Part shown: in pieces, positions 11,789 to 21,445 of the stretch | Numbering within the stretch: the stretch's first letter is position 1 | Layout of the letters: each line of letters starts with the position of its first letter | From: Anodontia alba | Lineage: Eukaryota > Mollusca > Bivalvia > Lucinida > Lucinidae | Assembly: GCA_964016985.1 (NCBI GenBank) | Contig: OZ024828.1 | Coordinates: forward strand, 81,886,033-81,950,032 | DNA length: 64,000 nt | Direction: 5' to 3' | The notes under the pieces: generated by a model | Told to the model about the DNA's origin: nothing | The model's input: the letters and a program-made list of their open reading frames with translations, nothing else | The model's database searches: none | Program-made: the position numbers and the translations under genes

Positions 11789-13189
11789 CATCGTGTATTA
11801 TTATGCTCAACGTGGGAAACGACATTTTATACCATATGTGCATTGTGATCTGCATATTATACAGTATGTAATGATTCCGTAAAGTGGTGTTGCGAGGGAA
11901 GAGGGGGCGGGGGCAACCACATGGCATATGTGGACAGCGGAGGCCCTCGCAATCAGACCAGGTCCAATGCTGTTCTCTAACAGAATCACTGGATTCTGAA
12001 GAATACATTGACAAAAAGCAAAGATCCTGGTCAGACTTGTAGCTGCGAAGGCTTGAATGTTCTTTCGCAGTCCGCGTATGTCATAAGACCCCTTTTCCAA
12101 TGAAATGGCTCATTTCAAGATATGCAATAGGTAAAAAATGCCATGTTCAACCTTAGCAGAGGCAAATACGGACGAACCGGACCAGATTTCTAGAGTTTCG
12201 TACACCCTACGTAATGAGCAACGTAGGAAAAGTCCTCTTATGCCGAATGCAAGCAGCGAATGTTAGTCTGTGCATCCGCGCACTATGATCAGGACCATCC
12301 CTGGTCGTCCCCACATTCTACTGTATCCAGTGTTTCTATAAATGGGCAATCAATGTCCTGGTCTGGCTATGTGCCTGTACAGGCTTATCTTGTCCTCCCT
12401 CGTATGGCATAAGGACGCTTTTCTCGTGATATGCATCGCTGGGTAATTCCCCACTTTATTGTTTTTTTTTCAGCCATGCATTTTAATTCACGTACAGGTC
12501 TGTATGTTGTTGATATCATAAACTGTAAAGCACATATAGACTACGACTGCCAGATGCTGCCTACCATCACCATGCTTTGAAGAGCTTAATAAGCAGAGAA
12601 GACCTTGATCACACTGTGTGGACACACAGGTTCATCTGGGCCTTCGTTGTTTCGCAAATGGCAAAAATTTCCTTTTCTTTGATTCACCTTATCCCCTTAA
12701 TTAATGTGGTTTCCGCTATTTTAACAAAGGAGATAATCTCGGGGTGGGGATGGGGGGTAGCTTGGGGGTAATTGTAGTACGGGTGTGCGAGCCAGTATTT
12801 CGAAACCTACCCCATTCATATACCTGGCCTTTGAAAAAAAAAAAAAGACCCATTCATATACTTGATCGTCTGAAATGTTGACCTATTCATATACTGCCCT
12901 TTGGTTTTTTTTATACCCATCATCTTGTACACTGGTACCCATTTACACTAACTCAGCTGTCCAACCCAGTTATTCCTAGTGGACTCATCTATCCTTATTT
13001 GGGCATGTCTATTCTTTGAAAAGTTGGGCCTTTTATATATCAGTCAAGAAAAATCGGGTTAGTCATATACTTTATGATGAAAAAGGGGGCTAATCATATA
13101 CCTGGCAGCGCTGAAAAAGGGGGCCATTCGGCACGCACATCCGTACTATGCCATACCCACCCCCAACCCCACGCCCCCTCCCCCACGAG
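11789..13189. other. Unassigned intergenic stretch with repeat fragments
   Basis: Scattered PAL-D2 pieces (about 11925-12075, 12250-12300) and two loosely repeated blocks with CATTCATATAC/AGTCATATACTT (12800-13110). No supported gene. Confidence 0.45.
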
Positions 13190-13375
13190 GAGATAGGGTA
13201 TAGATTTCATGTTTGCTTTCCTGCACATGCAGCCCCCTTCTGAAAGAAGGGTCTGCTCTAAAAGGAAAGACTTTGATCCCAAGGGAAGCAAAGTCTTTCC
13301 TTTTTTCAGAAGGGAGATAAAACAATTTGACAGTTGTCTCCCTTGAAAGTGTATCAATTCGCCTAAGGGTTATAT
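13190..13375. repeat. PAL-G palindromic repeat
   Basis: CTTCTGAAAGAAGGGTCTGC...AAAAGGAAAGACTTTG is mirrored by CAAAGTCTTTCCTTTT...CAGAAGGGAG. The CTCCCTTGAAAGTGTATC tail also follows the copies near 34080, 41160 and 54770. Confidence 0.75.
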
Positions 13376-13663
13376 AAAATTTTCTCGACCTCCCCGGGTT
13401 GGCTTGCAGCATATTTTTAACCAATCTCAATTGCCTATATTTTCTGAACTTTCGAATAAATACATGTATATTGAAATTTTAATTTGCCTTCGTTATTTTC
13501 TTATCTCCCAGCAGGCACTTCGAACAAAGTGTTTCAATTTTATAAATGGGTATAGGTACACTTGAAAAGATTAAGGCTTGAAAGTCTACTGTTTAATCAA
13601 TAGGCATATTTGACTTTCTTACAGCGAACACCGTATGGTTAAGAGGTTTTATATGTAAGTGTC

Positions 13664-13667
<4 letters not shown>

Positions 13668-13718
<51 letters not shown>
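13668..13718. repeat. (GT)n microsatellite
   Basis: About 25 uninterrupted GT dinucleotides, preceded by GTCTGTCT. It directly abuts the start of the PAL-J copy that follows. Confidence 0.95.
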
Positions 13719-13721
<3 letters not shown>

Positions 13722-14032
13722 GTATTAACTGTAAGTATTGGGACAGACAGGCTTGAGCAAACAGTGTAGATCTAGATCAGACACCACGTTCAGCGGCGAC
13801 TGATCAGGGTCTACTCTATTTGCTTAACCCTATTGAGACAAACGACCTGAGCAAACAGTATAGACCCAGCTCAAAATCCGCAGAATGCGGTATGTGATCT
13901 GGGTCTACATTGTTTGTTACAGATCCAGCAGTTTTAGACACGTCAACAGGAAGGAAAATGGACGTTAAAATTTAAGACCAAGTGTGGCAATGGGTGCCCC
14001 TATATTAAGGATAAATACGTTATGTACCGTTT
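13719..14032. repeat. PAL-J composite with two PAL-D cores
   Basis: Two successive core hairpins (GAGCAAACAGTGTAGATCTAGATCAGAC...GGTCTACTCTATTTGC, then GAGCAAACAGTATAGACCCAG...CTGGGTCTACATTGTTTG) lie between TACTGTATTAACTGTAAGTATTGG and TTAAGGATAAATACGTTATGTACC. This suggests duplication or nesting of one copy in another. Confidence 0.6.
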
Positions 14033-14130
14033 ACTACCACTGCCAACGATCAAAATCGGATAACCGGCCATTTGTTCATGTATGGATGGTCTATAGATTG
14101 CTCGGATTTTGTTCTTAGTGTCTGCAGCAA

Positions 14131-14245
14131 ACAAGTCTCCCAGTAAGCATTCTTTATAAATCTATAGCGGACTGTTATCGGCCCGTCAAGGTAGCTGACG
14201 GGCCGATAACGGCCCGCTATAGATTTATAAAGAATGCTAGCTGGG
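14131..14245. repeat. Perfect-arm 50-bp palindrome
   Basis: AGCATTCTTTATAAATCTATAGCGG...TTATCGGCCCGTCA is mirrored around AGGTAGC. The right arm repeats it as the exact complement except for short mismatched steps (ACTG/GGCC). The outer TCCCAG...CTGGGT is also mirrored. It resembles none of the other palindrome families here. Confidence 0.8.
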
Positions 14246-14529
14246 TTTATCGATATCGACAGTAACTTTGTTTTCCCGTACAAACTGTCAGCGCCGATAT
14301 TATCACCATTTATAAAATTCCAATTCAGTAAAACGAAAGGTACGACAAACGTACACAGAGTTAACAGAGGCCTTTGTGGCAAAAGTAAAAAAAAAACAAA
14401 ACATTCACCAGATCAGTATTTGTTAAATGCTGTAAGCTTTACTAGAATTTATACAGATTAGTTGTATTAGCGATCGCTCCTTTCATACCGTGTATATCCT
14501 AAGTTTTCGGACACCTTAACTTCTACGTG

Positions 14530-14735
14530 GAGATTAATCGTGAAATATTCTGTATGACCATTTTCTTCCTTCCGCGGATTCAAGAAGGGCAGTTGTCCAT
14601 TTCTGGTGAAAAATGTGCACATGTACTGGTTAACCGCTTAGAGGACTATTAAAGCCTGCCCAGGAAAAGTGTGTAGGTAAACTGACTGGTTCGACATGGT
14701 CTTAATAGTGTTTATTGGGCCCTTTACTCCAAGCC
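14530..14735 (+). mobile_element. SINE-1 5'-truncated copy
   Basis: Matches the SINE-1 body from GATTAATCGTGAAATATT through TTCAAGAAGGGCAGTTGTC and GTACTGGTTAACCGCTTAGAGGAC to TTTATTGGGCCCT. The tRNA-like head is absent. Confidence 0.75.
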
Positions 14736-14835
14736 AACCAACCAACCTTAAATTCTACACTGTTTGCCATACACTATGCAGTCAAGGGTTAATCTGGGTA
14801 TAATACAATCTTTTAATGATCTACAAATTACTGCA

Positions 14836-14965
14836 GCCAATTCGGTCCGGCAACATTGATCATAAAATATTTTCTACGGTCATTCTCTCCCTTCCTTTGA
14901 ATCAAGAAAGGCAGTTGTCAGTTTCTGGCGAAAAAAATGTGCAAAGTACTGGTTAACGAAATGGG
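14836..14965 (+). mobile_element. SINE-1 fragment
   Basis: Matches only the middle of SINE-1 (CAACATTGATCATAAAATATTTTCTACGG...TACTGGTTAACG). Both ends are missing. Confidence 0.7.
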
Positions 14966-15302
14966 ACCTAAGTGCACTGGTGACACATGAACATCTTTAA
15001 GCTTTGATCAGTCTGTGCAGTCTGATCAAGTTCTCCTGAATGAAGCCTGGTTTTTTGTGCAGTCTATTGACGAAATCCGCAGTTCTAATCAGATCGATTT
15101 TGTTTTTCGCATATTCGCCAAGGCCTTTTCTTAGTGAATTGGCGCGTAACTACAGACATATTTCATTTGGTAAAGTTATGTTTCGAACTTCGTCACATAG
15201 GTTTTTGGTTTTTGTATAGCGTATTCATAACCGACTCGCATATACATGTTTTCTTTCAAAAGCACATACAAGTCACAAAGGCCCTGATTGTGTTTTAGAT
15301 AT

Positions 15303-15511
15303 TAATCCTTTTAAACGCTAATCACAAATGCAGAAGACGATACTTTTAAATAAATAAATATATTTCTAATATTTTCATAGAAAATAAGTCTTGCCATGCA
15401 GACAATTCATATGAAATGTCAAGACTTATTTTCTATAAAAAAAAAAAAAAAAAAAAATAAAAAAATAGAATGTTGTATGCTACAAATTTTGCTTGGCGCT
15501 TTAAGGGTTAA
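15303..15511. repeat. PAL-B palindromic MITE
   Basis: Right end GCTTGGCGCTTTAAGGGTTAA; left end TAATCCTTTTAAACGCTAATCACAA. Inner arms ATAGAAAATAAGTCTTG.../CAAGACTTATTTTCTAT flank CAGACAATTCATATGAAATG. Most of the left inner arm is deleted, and a poly-A run sits in the right arm. Confidence 0.75.
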
Positions 15512-15814
15512 AATTGCACACTCATTTGGTTTATGACGAATACATATTATGACGACTGTAATTCTATCACTATTCCTTTTGTAAATAATAATAGGAATTA
15601 GACATTGGGTTAAGCAGATTAAATCCTACTCGAATATGTGTTTGATTACTTGATATTTGGGAATGCTATTAAGTTACAGGGTTAAATCTTATATTTAACT
15701 AACTATTCATTACGGTTTGAAATATGCTGTTTGCAAAAAGTAGATTTTTCATCTCGTTTTATCAATGCAAGGCAAGTTGTAATGCCCATGCGCCCGCGCA
15801 CAATCTCGAAATGC

Positions 15815-16121
15815 TAACTTACTCCCAAAAAAGTTGGAACTTTGATTGATGTGCAACTATATGAAATTTACTGAGCAAAACAACGAAGCTAAGCTAAAAG
15901 CCAAATGAGCTATAGATTATACGAGAAACAGCTTTGACACACAAGCTGTTTAATAGTTTCCACTCTCTGGGAGAAATGCTTACGTACTCCCAAAGAAGTT
16001 GAACTTTAGTTGATGTGCAACAATGAAATTTATTGAGCAAATTGTCTGTTAGACTTTAACTATGCTAAGCTAAAAGCCAAATGAGATATATGAGAAACGG
16101 CTTTGACACACAAGATGTTTA
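15815..16121 (+). repeat. Two-copy direct repeat of about 155 bp
   Basis: Both copies run ATGCTTACTCCCAAA.AAGTTG, TTGATGTGCAAC, GAAATTTA.TGAGCAAA, GCTAAGCTAAAAGCCAAATGAG and AGAAACGGCTTTGACACACAAG in the same order. Small indels separate the copies, so it is an old tandem duplication. Confidence 0.75.
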
Positions 16122-16332
16122 CTTAAACAATTACCACTCTTTGGGCTAATTTAACAGACCACATACTGATGATATGTTTCTTACTTTTCCTAGAAAAACA
16201 GGATTTGACATTTCATGCAAATTGTCTCCATTGGAGACAAGTTGCATGAAATGTCAAAACCCGTTTCCTGGGAAAAATAAGAAAAAATCAGCAGGGCCTA
16301 TGTCGCCTGCTGAAACTTTTACCCAGAGTTAA
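16122..16332. repeat. PAL-A palindromic MITE
   Basis: Nearly complete: TTACCACTCTTTGGGC, CCTAGAAAAACAGG, CATTTCATGCAAATTGTCTCC, then the mirrored arm ending TTTTACCCAGAGTTAA. It follows immediately after the direct repeat at 15815-16121. Confidence 0.8.
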
Positions 16333-17059
16333 TGGTGTTCATTTGTCTTTTTGGTGTTCGTTCAGAGGAAACTGGATAGAGTAGAATCTATCCTATCGGC
16401 GAAAATCATTCGTCAACCGATTGTTTACGCCCACGTGCGCAGATAATTTTGTGTACGCCCAGGCGTAGATTGTCTACGCCACCATCCTAAGTTTACAATG
16501 CTCCGGAAGCACTATATGAAAGATCATGGACCGGTCCAATGCTATTTTCCATGTGTTATTCAACATAGCCAAGTAGTAGCTTTCACAAAATGTCTGGTCT
16601 ACGCTTAGTAATCTTAAAAGTTTACCCTTGCTTCGAATGCACCTTACGAAATGTCACGTACTGATCCAATGCCATTTTCCATGGACTGATCAACGCTATT
16701 AAAATATTAGCTTTCACAAAAATCTTGGTATACACTTAGCACATAACAAATGTTAAAGCAATCTGAAGATTGACAGCAAAATGTCAAGTTTCATGTTAAT
16801 CCATCGGGTAGTCTCCAATGTTAATCCACTGAGTGAGTCTCCAAAAATATAGACCAGTGACTAGACCATGAACTGTGTCACACTGGTCAGTGTGACTTAA
16901 AGATTTTCGACCAAGGACGACATAGTGCAGTTAAAATCAGTCTTCAAGACATACATTACCTTCTCGCATTCCAATCAATGTCTTCCGCTAATAGAATCAG
17001 CGGGCATTGGTCTATAAAGACGTCGGTCAGAGGAATTTTTAAGGATGAATAACTGGTGA
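16333..17059. other. Unassigned intergenic stretch
   Basis: Contains two diverged versions of a block reading CAATGC.ATTTTCCATG...TAGCTTTCACAAAAT (about 16537-16600 and 16665-16725). No gene or known family recognised. Confidence 0.45.
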
Positions 17060-17200
17060 TAATTCTGGGATATATGTTCTTATTTCGTCATAAAAACATA
17101 TGTCGTGGGTGTCCATTAGAAGCGTCTCGTCGAGGTGTTTCTGATGTCCCCACAACGTATGTTTTTGTTTTTTATGCAGAAATATATACTAGAATTATCA
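17060..17200. repeat. PAL-C diverged copy
   Basis: CTTATTTCGTCATAAAAACATATGTCGTGGGTGTCCATTAGAAGCG, then a partial mirrored arm TTTCTGATGTCCCCACAACGTATGTTTTTG. More diverged than the copies inside FBXL5. Confidence 0.65.
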
Positions 17201-18009
17201 TCAAATATTCCTCCTTCCCGCTAGTGGCCGTTTTTGTCGTCTGCTGATAACCTTTGCAAACAATAGCGACCATATCAGGCCCGGCAAAACATCGGGTCTG
17301 ATCTGGATCCAAACTGTTTGCCACTCTGATGGTATTCTTGAAAGATTTTTTTTTTAAGTTAGTTAAAAAATCCACAGACGACCAAAAAAAAAACCCCAAA
17401 AAACAACAAAAAACAAAAAAACAGCACACAAAGAGTTAAAATTCCTCTGGAAGACTCGACCAGACTGCCGAGGCAGCGCACGAACCGAAGATCTATTTTC
17501 TCAGTGGCAAGTGACAGAAAAGCGCGGGGGACCTGTGGGTTATCTGCCTCAACCAAACTTGGTAAGGTAAATGTACGATTTTGCATCGAGAAGCAATTTA
17601 AATGTCTTCCTTTGCAAAACGGATTATTTACTTTGCCTGAATTTGTTAAGAGAGCTTACCCACTAAAATAAAACAGATTCAGTTCCGGAAAGAATGGAAA
17701 TGGACAACAGAGACGATTCAAACTTTTGGAATAAAAACTGAAGAAGTCATTGAATTTTTAACAAAATAAGGTAAAGTTTATTTTTCAGAAGATGGGATAA
17801 AATTTAAATATTCTAACGAATACAACGAATCATGATGTATAAATACTAACATTTACTATTTACAGTAGCATCTATTTACATAATGACTTGCATATAAATG
17901 TCATATTTTGGACGGATGACACTGATAAAGGCTCAAGGGGAAGCTTGAAAGCCAAGCCCTCTGTACAATAATACACACAATAATTATATGAGCCACTACG
18001 TCAAAAAAC
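17201..18009. other. Unassigned intergenic stretch
   Basis: Part of a CAAACTGTTTGCCACTCTGATGG-type repeat also present at 40826-40855 (about 17265-17345), an A/C-rich tract (17385-17420), then unique AT-rich sequence. No supported gene. Confidence 0.45.
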
Positions 18010-18195
18010 GTGCCTTCTGACATGAGCGCCAAACGAAGACTCAGATCAGCCTGCGCATTCGCGCAGTCTGATCAGAGTCTTCGTTGCCCGCATGAGGACA
18101 CTTTGCATCCTTGGTTATCCAAAATGCGTCCAATGAAGATTCTGATCAGATTGCACGAATGCACAGACTGATCTGATATTTCGCTGGGCGCACGT
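18010..18195. repeat. PAL-D2 repeat
   Basis: Two hairpins in series: CGAAGACTCAGATCAGCCTGCGCA/GCGCAGTCTGATCAGAGTCTTCG, and CAATGAAGATTCTGATCAG...CTGATCTGATATTTCGCTGGGCGCA. The spacer TTGGTTATCCAAAATGCG is also present in spirit in the 54886-55126 copy. Confidence 0.75.
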
Positions 18196-18552
18196 CCGAA
18201 TGTACGGTTTCTGATCATGTGGTACATATACACATGTATATAAATACTGAATATTGCTTCAAAGATAAGAAAATAATACTTAACAAATAAAACCACTCTT
18301 ACACACAAGATTGAGCAGACTTGTAATAAAACTGACAGATACCTACAAAAAGCAACGTGACGTTCAAATCTGGGAGCACTAAGTTCAGTTAATACCATGT
18401 TTGTAATACTATTTTTCTTCAAATCGATTATGAAAAATAAATAACAATATTACCTAGTCTTTAATAATTAACAGGCTCGCCTTACAGTCAATATCGTTCA
18501 CAAGTTCGATCGTTTTGTCTGCTTACCGCGCGGAGATACAAGAAAAATGCAT

Positions 18553-18782
18553 TAAGGTAAATGTCCTAAAAGGATTCCTTACAGAAACTTGTCTGATAAA
18601 ATGAATTATGCAAACAATGAAGACCTAGATCTGACTGCTCCTGAGCAGTCTGATCAGGGTCGAAGCTGTTTGTGATTCTACTATATTCTAAGTATTGTAA
18701 GAAACAAGTACATAAAAAGCAGAATTTAGGGGGAGAAAGAGAGTATGGAATAAAGTGTTCGAAATTTTAGGACATTTACCTA
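18553..18782. repeat. PAL-K MITE (GGTAAATGTCCTAAAA ends) with PAL-D core
   Basis: Left GGTAAATGTCCTAAAA and right TTTTAGGACATTTACC are inverted. Inside is GCAAACAATGAAGACCTAGATCTGACTGCTCCTGAGCAGTCTGATCAGGGTC...TGTTTG, a clean stem with the shared core. Lies 410 bp downstream of the SPMIP1-like gene's stop codon. Confidence 0.8.
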
Positions 18783-19192
18783 TCAAACAGTTTGAAGCAA
18801 TTAATAACCTGTCATCCGAGACTGTTGACTAACATCCAAATATATAATAAAGTTCCATCTCGGGCTTCATTTAAGTGTAAACTTTGCTGAAGATAATTTT
18901 TACAGTATTTTTTTTTTTCGACTTGCGGCACTTACTGAATACGCACCACTATCACTAGGGATCTGAGTAGATGTAGCTTCCAGTCTACCTGAAAAGATCT
19001 TTTGAGTTTAAAAGACAGCCGATTATGTTTGATATTCCAGCCTAAAACTATTAACAAAGCTTAGCCTGTGATTATTATCTTGGAACCGTTGTAAAAATGT
19101 ATATGTATCGAGATATTATTCTCAGCAGATTCCTTTGTAAACTGATAAAAATATAATCTCTGTAAATTCATAGTTATTATAAAATTCATAGA

Positions 19193-19753
19193 CTACACAC
19201 CAGATGGTATTCCAGTCCTTGTGTAAAAAGTGTCAGCTACAATACGCGTCCGTCCGTTCTGTGGTTTCTTGATTTCTTCTTTCTTTATCACATCTCCAAG
19301 CCTCCATCCGTATTCCCAGGAACTTAGAAGTGGGAAACTAAATTTCTCCTCCGGGCTCTTTTCATTTCGACACACTAAATACTGATATCTTCCTTTTCCC
19401 TCCTTTGTAAATCCATCATAAAGTTTTTTCTTGGTGTAAGGAGTTACTGGTCGCATTTCCGCACTAAGAAGAATGTTTGAGTCTGCTTTTGATGCTAGCG
19501 TGTCATCAAATTTTCGTACCCGTTTGTTATAGCGTGGAGCAGTCACATTCTTCGGCAGTTTTTGAAGAACTCCTTCAGCAGGTTTAGGAGCATTTTCTAT
19601 TTTACGGCGAAACACTTCATACTGTTTTGATTTTCCATGCTCCTCTCTTACCAAGTTACCGAACCAAGCCAGTCGCGTGTCCCTCTCCTTGTTATAAGAT
19701 TCTTCCAGAAACTTTTGAATCTGTGTGTTTGCTGGGTAACTTCGACTCGCCAT
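19193..19753 (-). CDS. SPMIP1: SPMIP1/ATP6V1FNB-like sperm microtubule inner protein
   Basis: One open frame of 186 codons, ATG at 19753-19751 and TAG at 19195-19193. An in-frame ATG seven codons upstream (19774) follows a poly-A tract and has a weak context, so the inner start MASRSYP (GTGATGG context) is preferred. The C-terminal half reads TKKKLYDGFTKEGKGRYQYL, then CRNEKSPEEKFSFPLLSS and EYGWRLG. The pattern LY-[DE]-G, GRY-x-YL, R...PE...FP and YGW-x-LG is what I recall of SPMIP1 (ATP6V1FNB), a small protein inside the axonemal doublet microtubules of sperm; the assignment is from memory, not a search. The protein is basic, with no signal peptide or membrane span, and I see no intron. It lies head to head with FBXL5. 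If right, it acts in cilia or sperm flagella. Moderately sure of the family, confident it is a real gene. Confidence 0.65.
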   Translation of the reverse strand: MASRSYPANTQIQKFLEESYNKERDTRLAWFGNLVREEHGKSKQYEVFRRKIENAPKPAEGVLQKLPKNVTAPRYNKRVRKFDDTLASKADSNILLSAEMRPVTPYTKKKLYDGFTKEGKGRYQYLVCRNEKSPEEKFSFPLLSSWEYGWRLGDVIKKEEIKKPQNGRTRIVADTFYTRTGIPSGV

Positions 19754-19973
19754 CACCGTTTTTTTTTTTTTCAATAGTCAGATAAGATCTAATTATTTTT
19801 TTACTGTTTTTGTGTAAAGTTACCTGACAATTTTAGTCAATCATTATAACCTGCCAGAACACCTCTAATCCCCTTGGATTGAGCGTATCAACGTCGCCAT
19901 AGATACATGACGTCACAGGACTCGGAAAATCTCACGTGAAAAAATCATTTCCGGTTCAAAAACGAAAACAAAC
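19754..19973. promoter_or_regulatory. Probable bidirectional promoter, 220 bp
   Basis: Only 220 bp separate the two start codons. Visible elements: palindromic CRE TGACGTCA at 19908-19915, E-box CACGTG at 19933-19938, ETS-type TTTCCGG at 19948-19954, and an X-box-like GTCGCCATAGATAC at 19893-19906 (an RFX-type layout, with several mismatches to the classical palindrome). No obvious TATA box near either start. Transcription start sites are not known; the motif calls are by eye. Confidence 0.6.
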
Positions 19974-20060
19974 ATGGCGCCGACGTGTCCAGAAGAAATC
20001 GATGTGTTCTCAATTCCACACTCTAGAATGAAGGAGCTTGTGAACAAGTACCTCGAAAGG
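19974..20060 (+). CDS. FBXL5: FBXL5 exon 1
   Basis: Codes residues 1-29, starting MAPTCPEEIDVF and including IPHSRMK. H16 corresponds to the first iron ligand (H15) of the human protein. Start context AACATGG. The exon ends on a complete codon before donor GTATAT. The start is fixed by the match to the vertebrate N-terminus MAP..PEE.DVF. Confidence 0.92.
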
Positions 20061-21370
20061 GTATATATGATACGTTAAGATATTTTTAGACAGACATTTG
20101 GCGTTGTCTCAATGGATAAATAGGCATTTATGTGGAAATCATTGCTGGTTGCCCCTTTCGCATGACCTACTTTCTCACCAGCACAATCTGCAAGAAACAT
20201 GAATGGGAACGCCTTTAAATGCTTATGTGCAGCAGTTCCTGATTATTTCAGTGATGCAGCATGACATATATGATGCTGATTCCATAATAAGTATATAATT
20301 TCTGGTGCTGAAGCTTATTTTCGCAATGATTGAAAGCGGTTGCGCAGCACGTTTTTCTATTCGCATAGAACTAGTTGTCGGACAGCGAATCTTAATAATT
20401 TCAAATGTCAGGTGGTTGGTGGGTGAGGTTTATAATTTGATTTAAAAAAAAATCCTGAAATGAGAACCTGGAAGAGGGCTAAAATAATTATGAACATATT
20501 TCTATACAAGGCAACAATAAGTTGATCAGTTGGTTTTACAAAACCAATGTGTCACAAAACCAATGATCACTGTAATTCTGGCCAGTTCCCAAAACAACTT
20601 CACAAGTATTCTTGATTTCCATATTCTAAATATTTTGCAATAAATGTAATCTACATTGGAAGAGCTCAGCCAAATTATTTGGAGAAAACAAAGGTTATTT
20701 GCTGAAAAGCAGGCCCCCGTAGCCTAGTGGATAGGAGCGTTCTTAATCCATTAGGTTTCTCACCAGTGTGGGAAAGCCAAGTTCTGCTTATGGGGTATTT
20801 GGGATTACCGAAATCCAATGTTTACCGGAATCTACCGGAATCCAATATTAATTACCGAAATCCAATTATATTATCAAGTTTATCATGGTTTGTGTAAATT
20901 TAGACATATATAATGTTAGATAATATGTAAACAGATAATATGGCCAGGTTTGGAAGAATTTTTTTGAATAATAACGATTTCATTAACGTTTTTTACAATT
21001 TCTGAATCTACCGAAATCCAATATAAATTACCGAAATGCAATTATATTATCAAGTTTACCATGATTTGTGTAAATGTAGACACATACACTGTTAAATAAT
21101 GTATAATTAAACAATATGGCCAAGTTTGGACGAATTTTTTGGAATAATAATGATTTTATTAACGTTTTTATAATTTTCATAGGTGGAGTTACTTCCCTTC
21201 GTAGCTTTGCTCTGTGACGAATATATAGAAATATGGGGAAACACAGCGAAACATTACTTTTAGCCTGGGCAGATAATGTAAGAGGCCAAACAGAATAAAA
21301 TATAGCAAGATCGATATGTTTTATACTTGCACTGTTTTTCCACAATTAAGTAATCAATTCAATGTAATAA

Positions 21371-21445
<75 letters not shown>

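Noticed and set aside
19754..19774. Upstream in-frame ATG for the SPMIP1-like gene (adds MKKKKTV)
   Set aside because: It follows a poly-A run that encodes lysines. The inner ATG has a better context and a normal-looking start.
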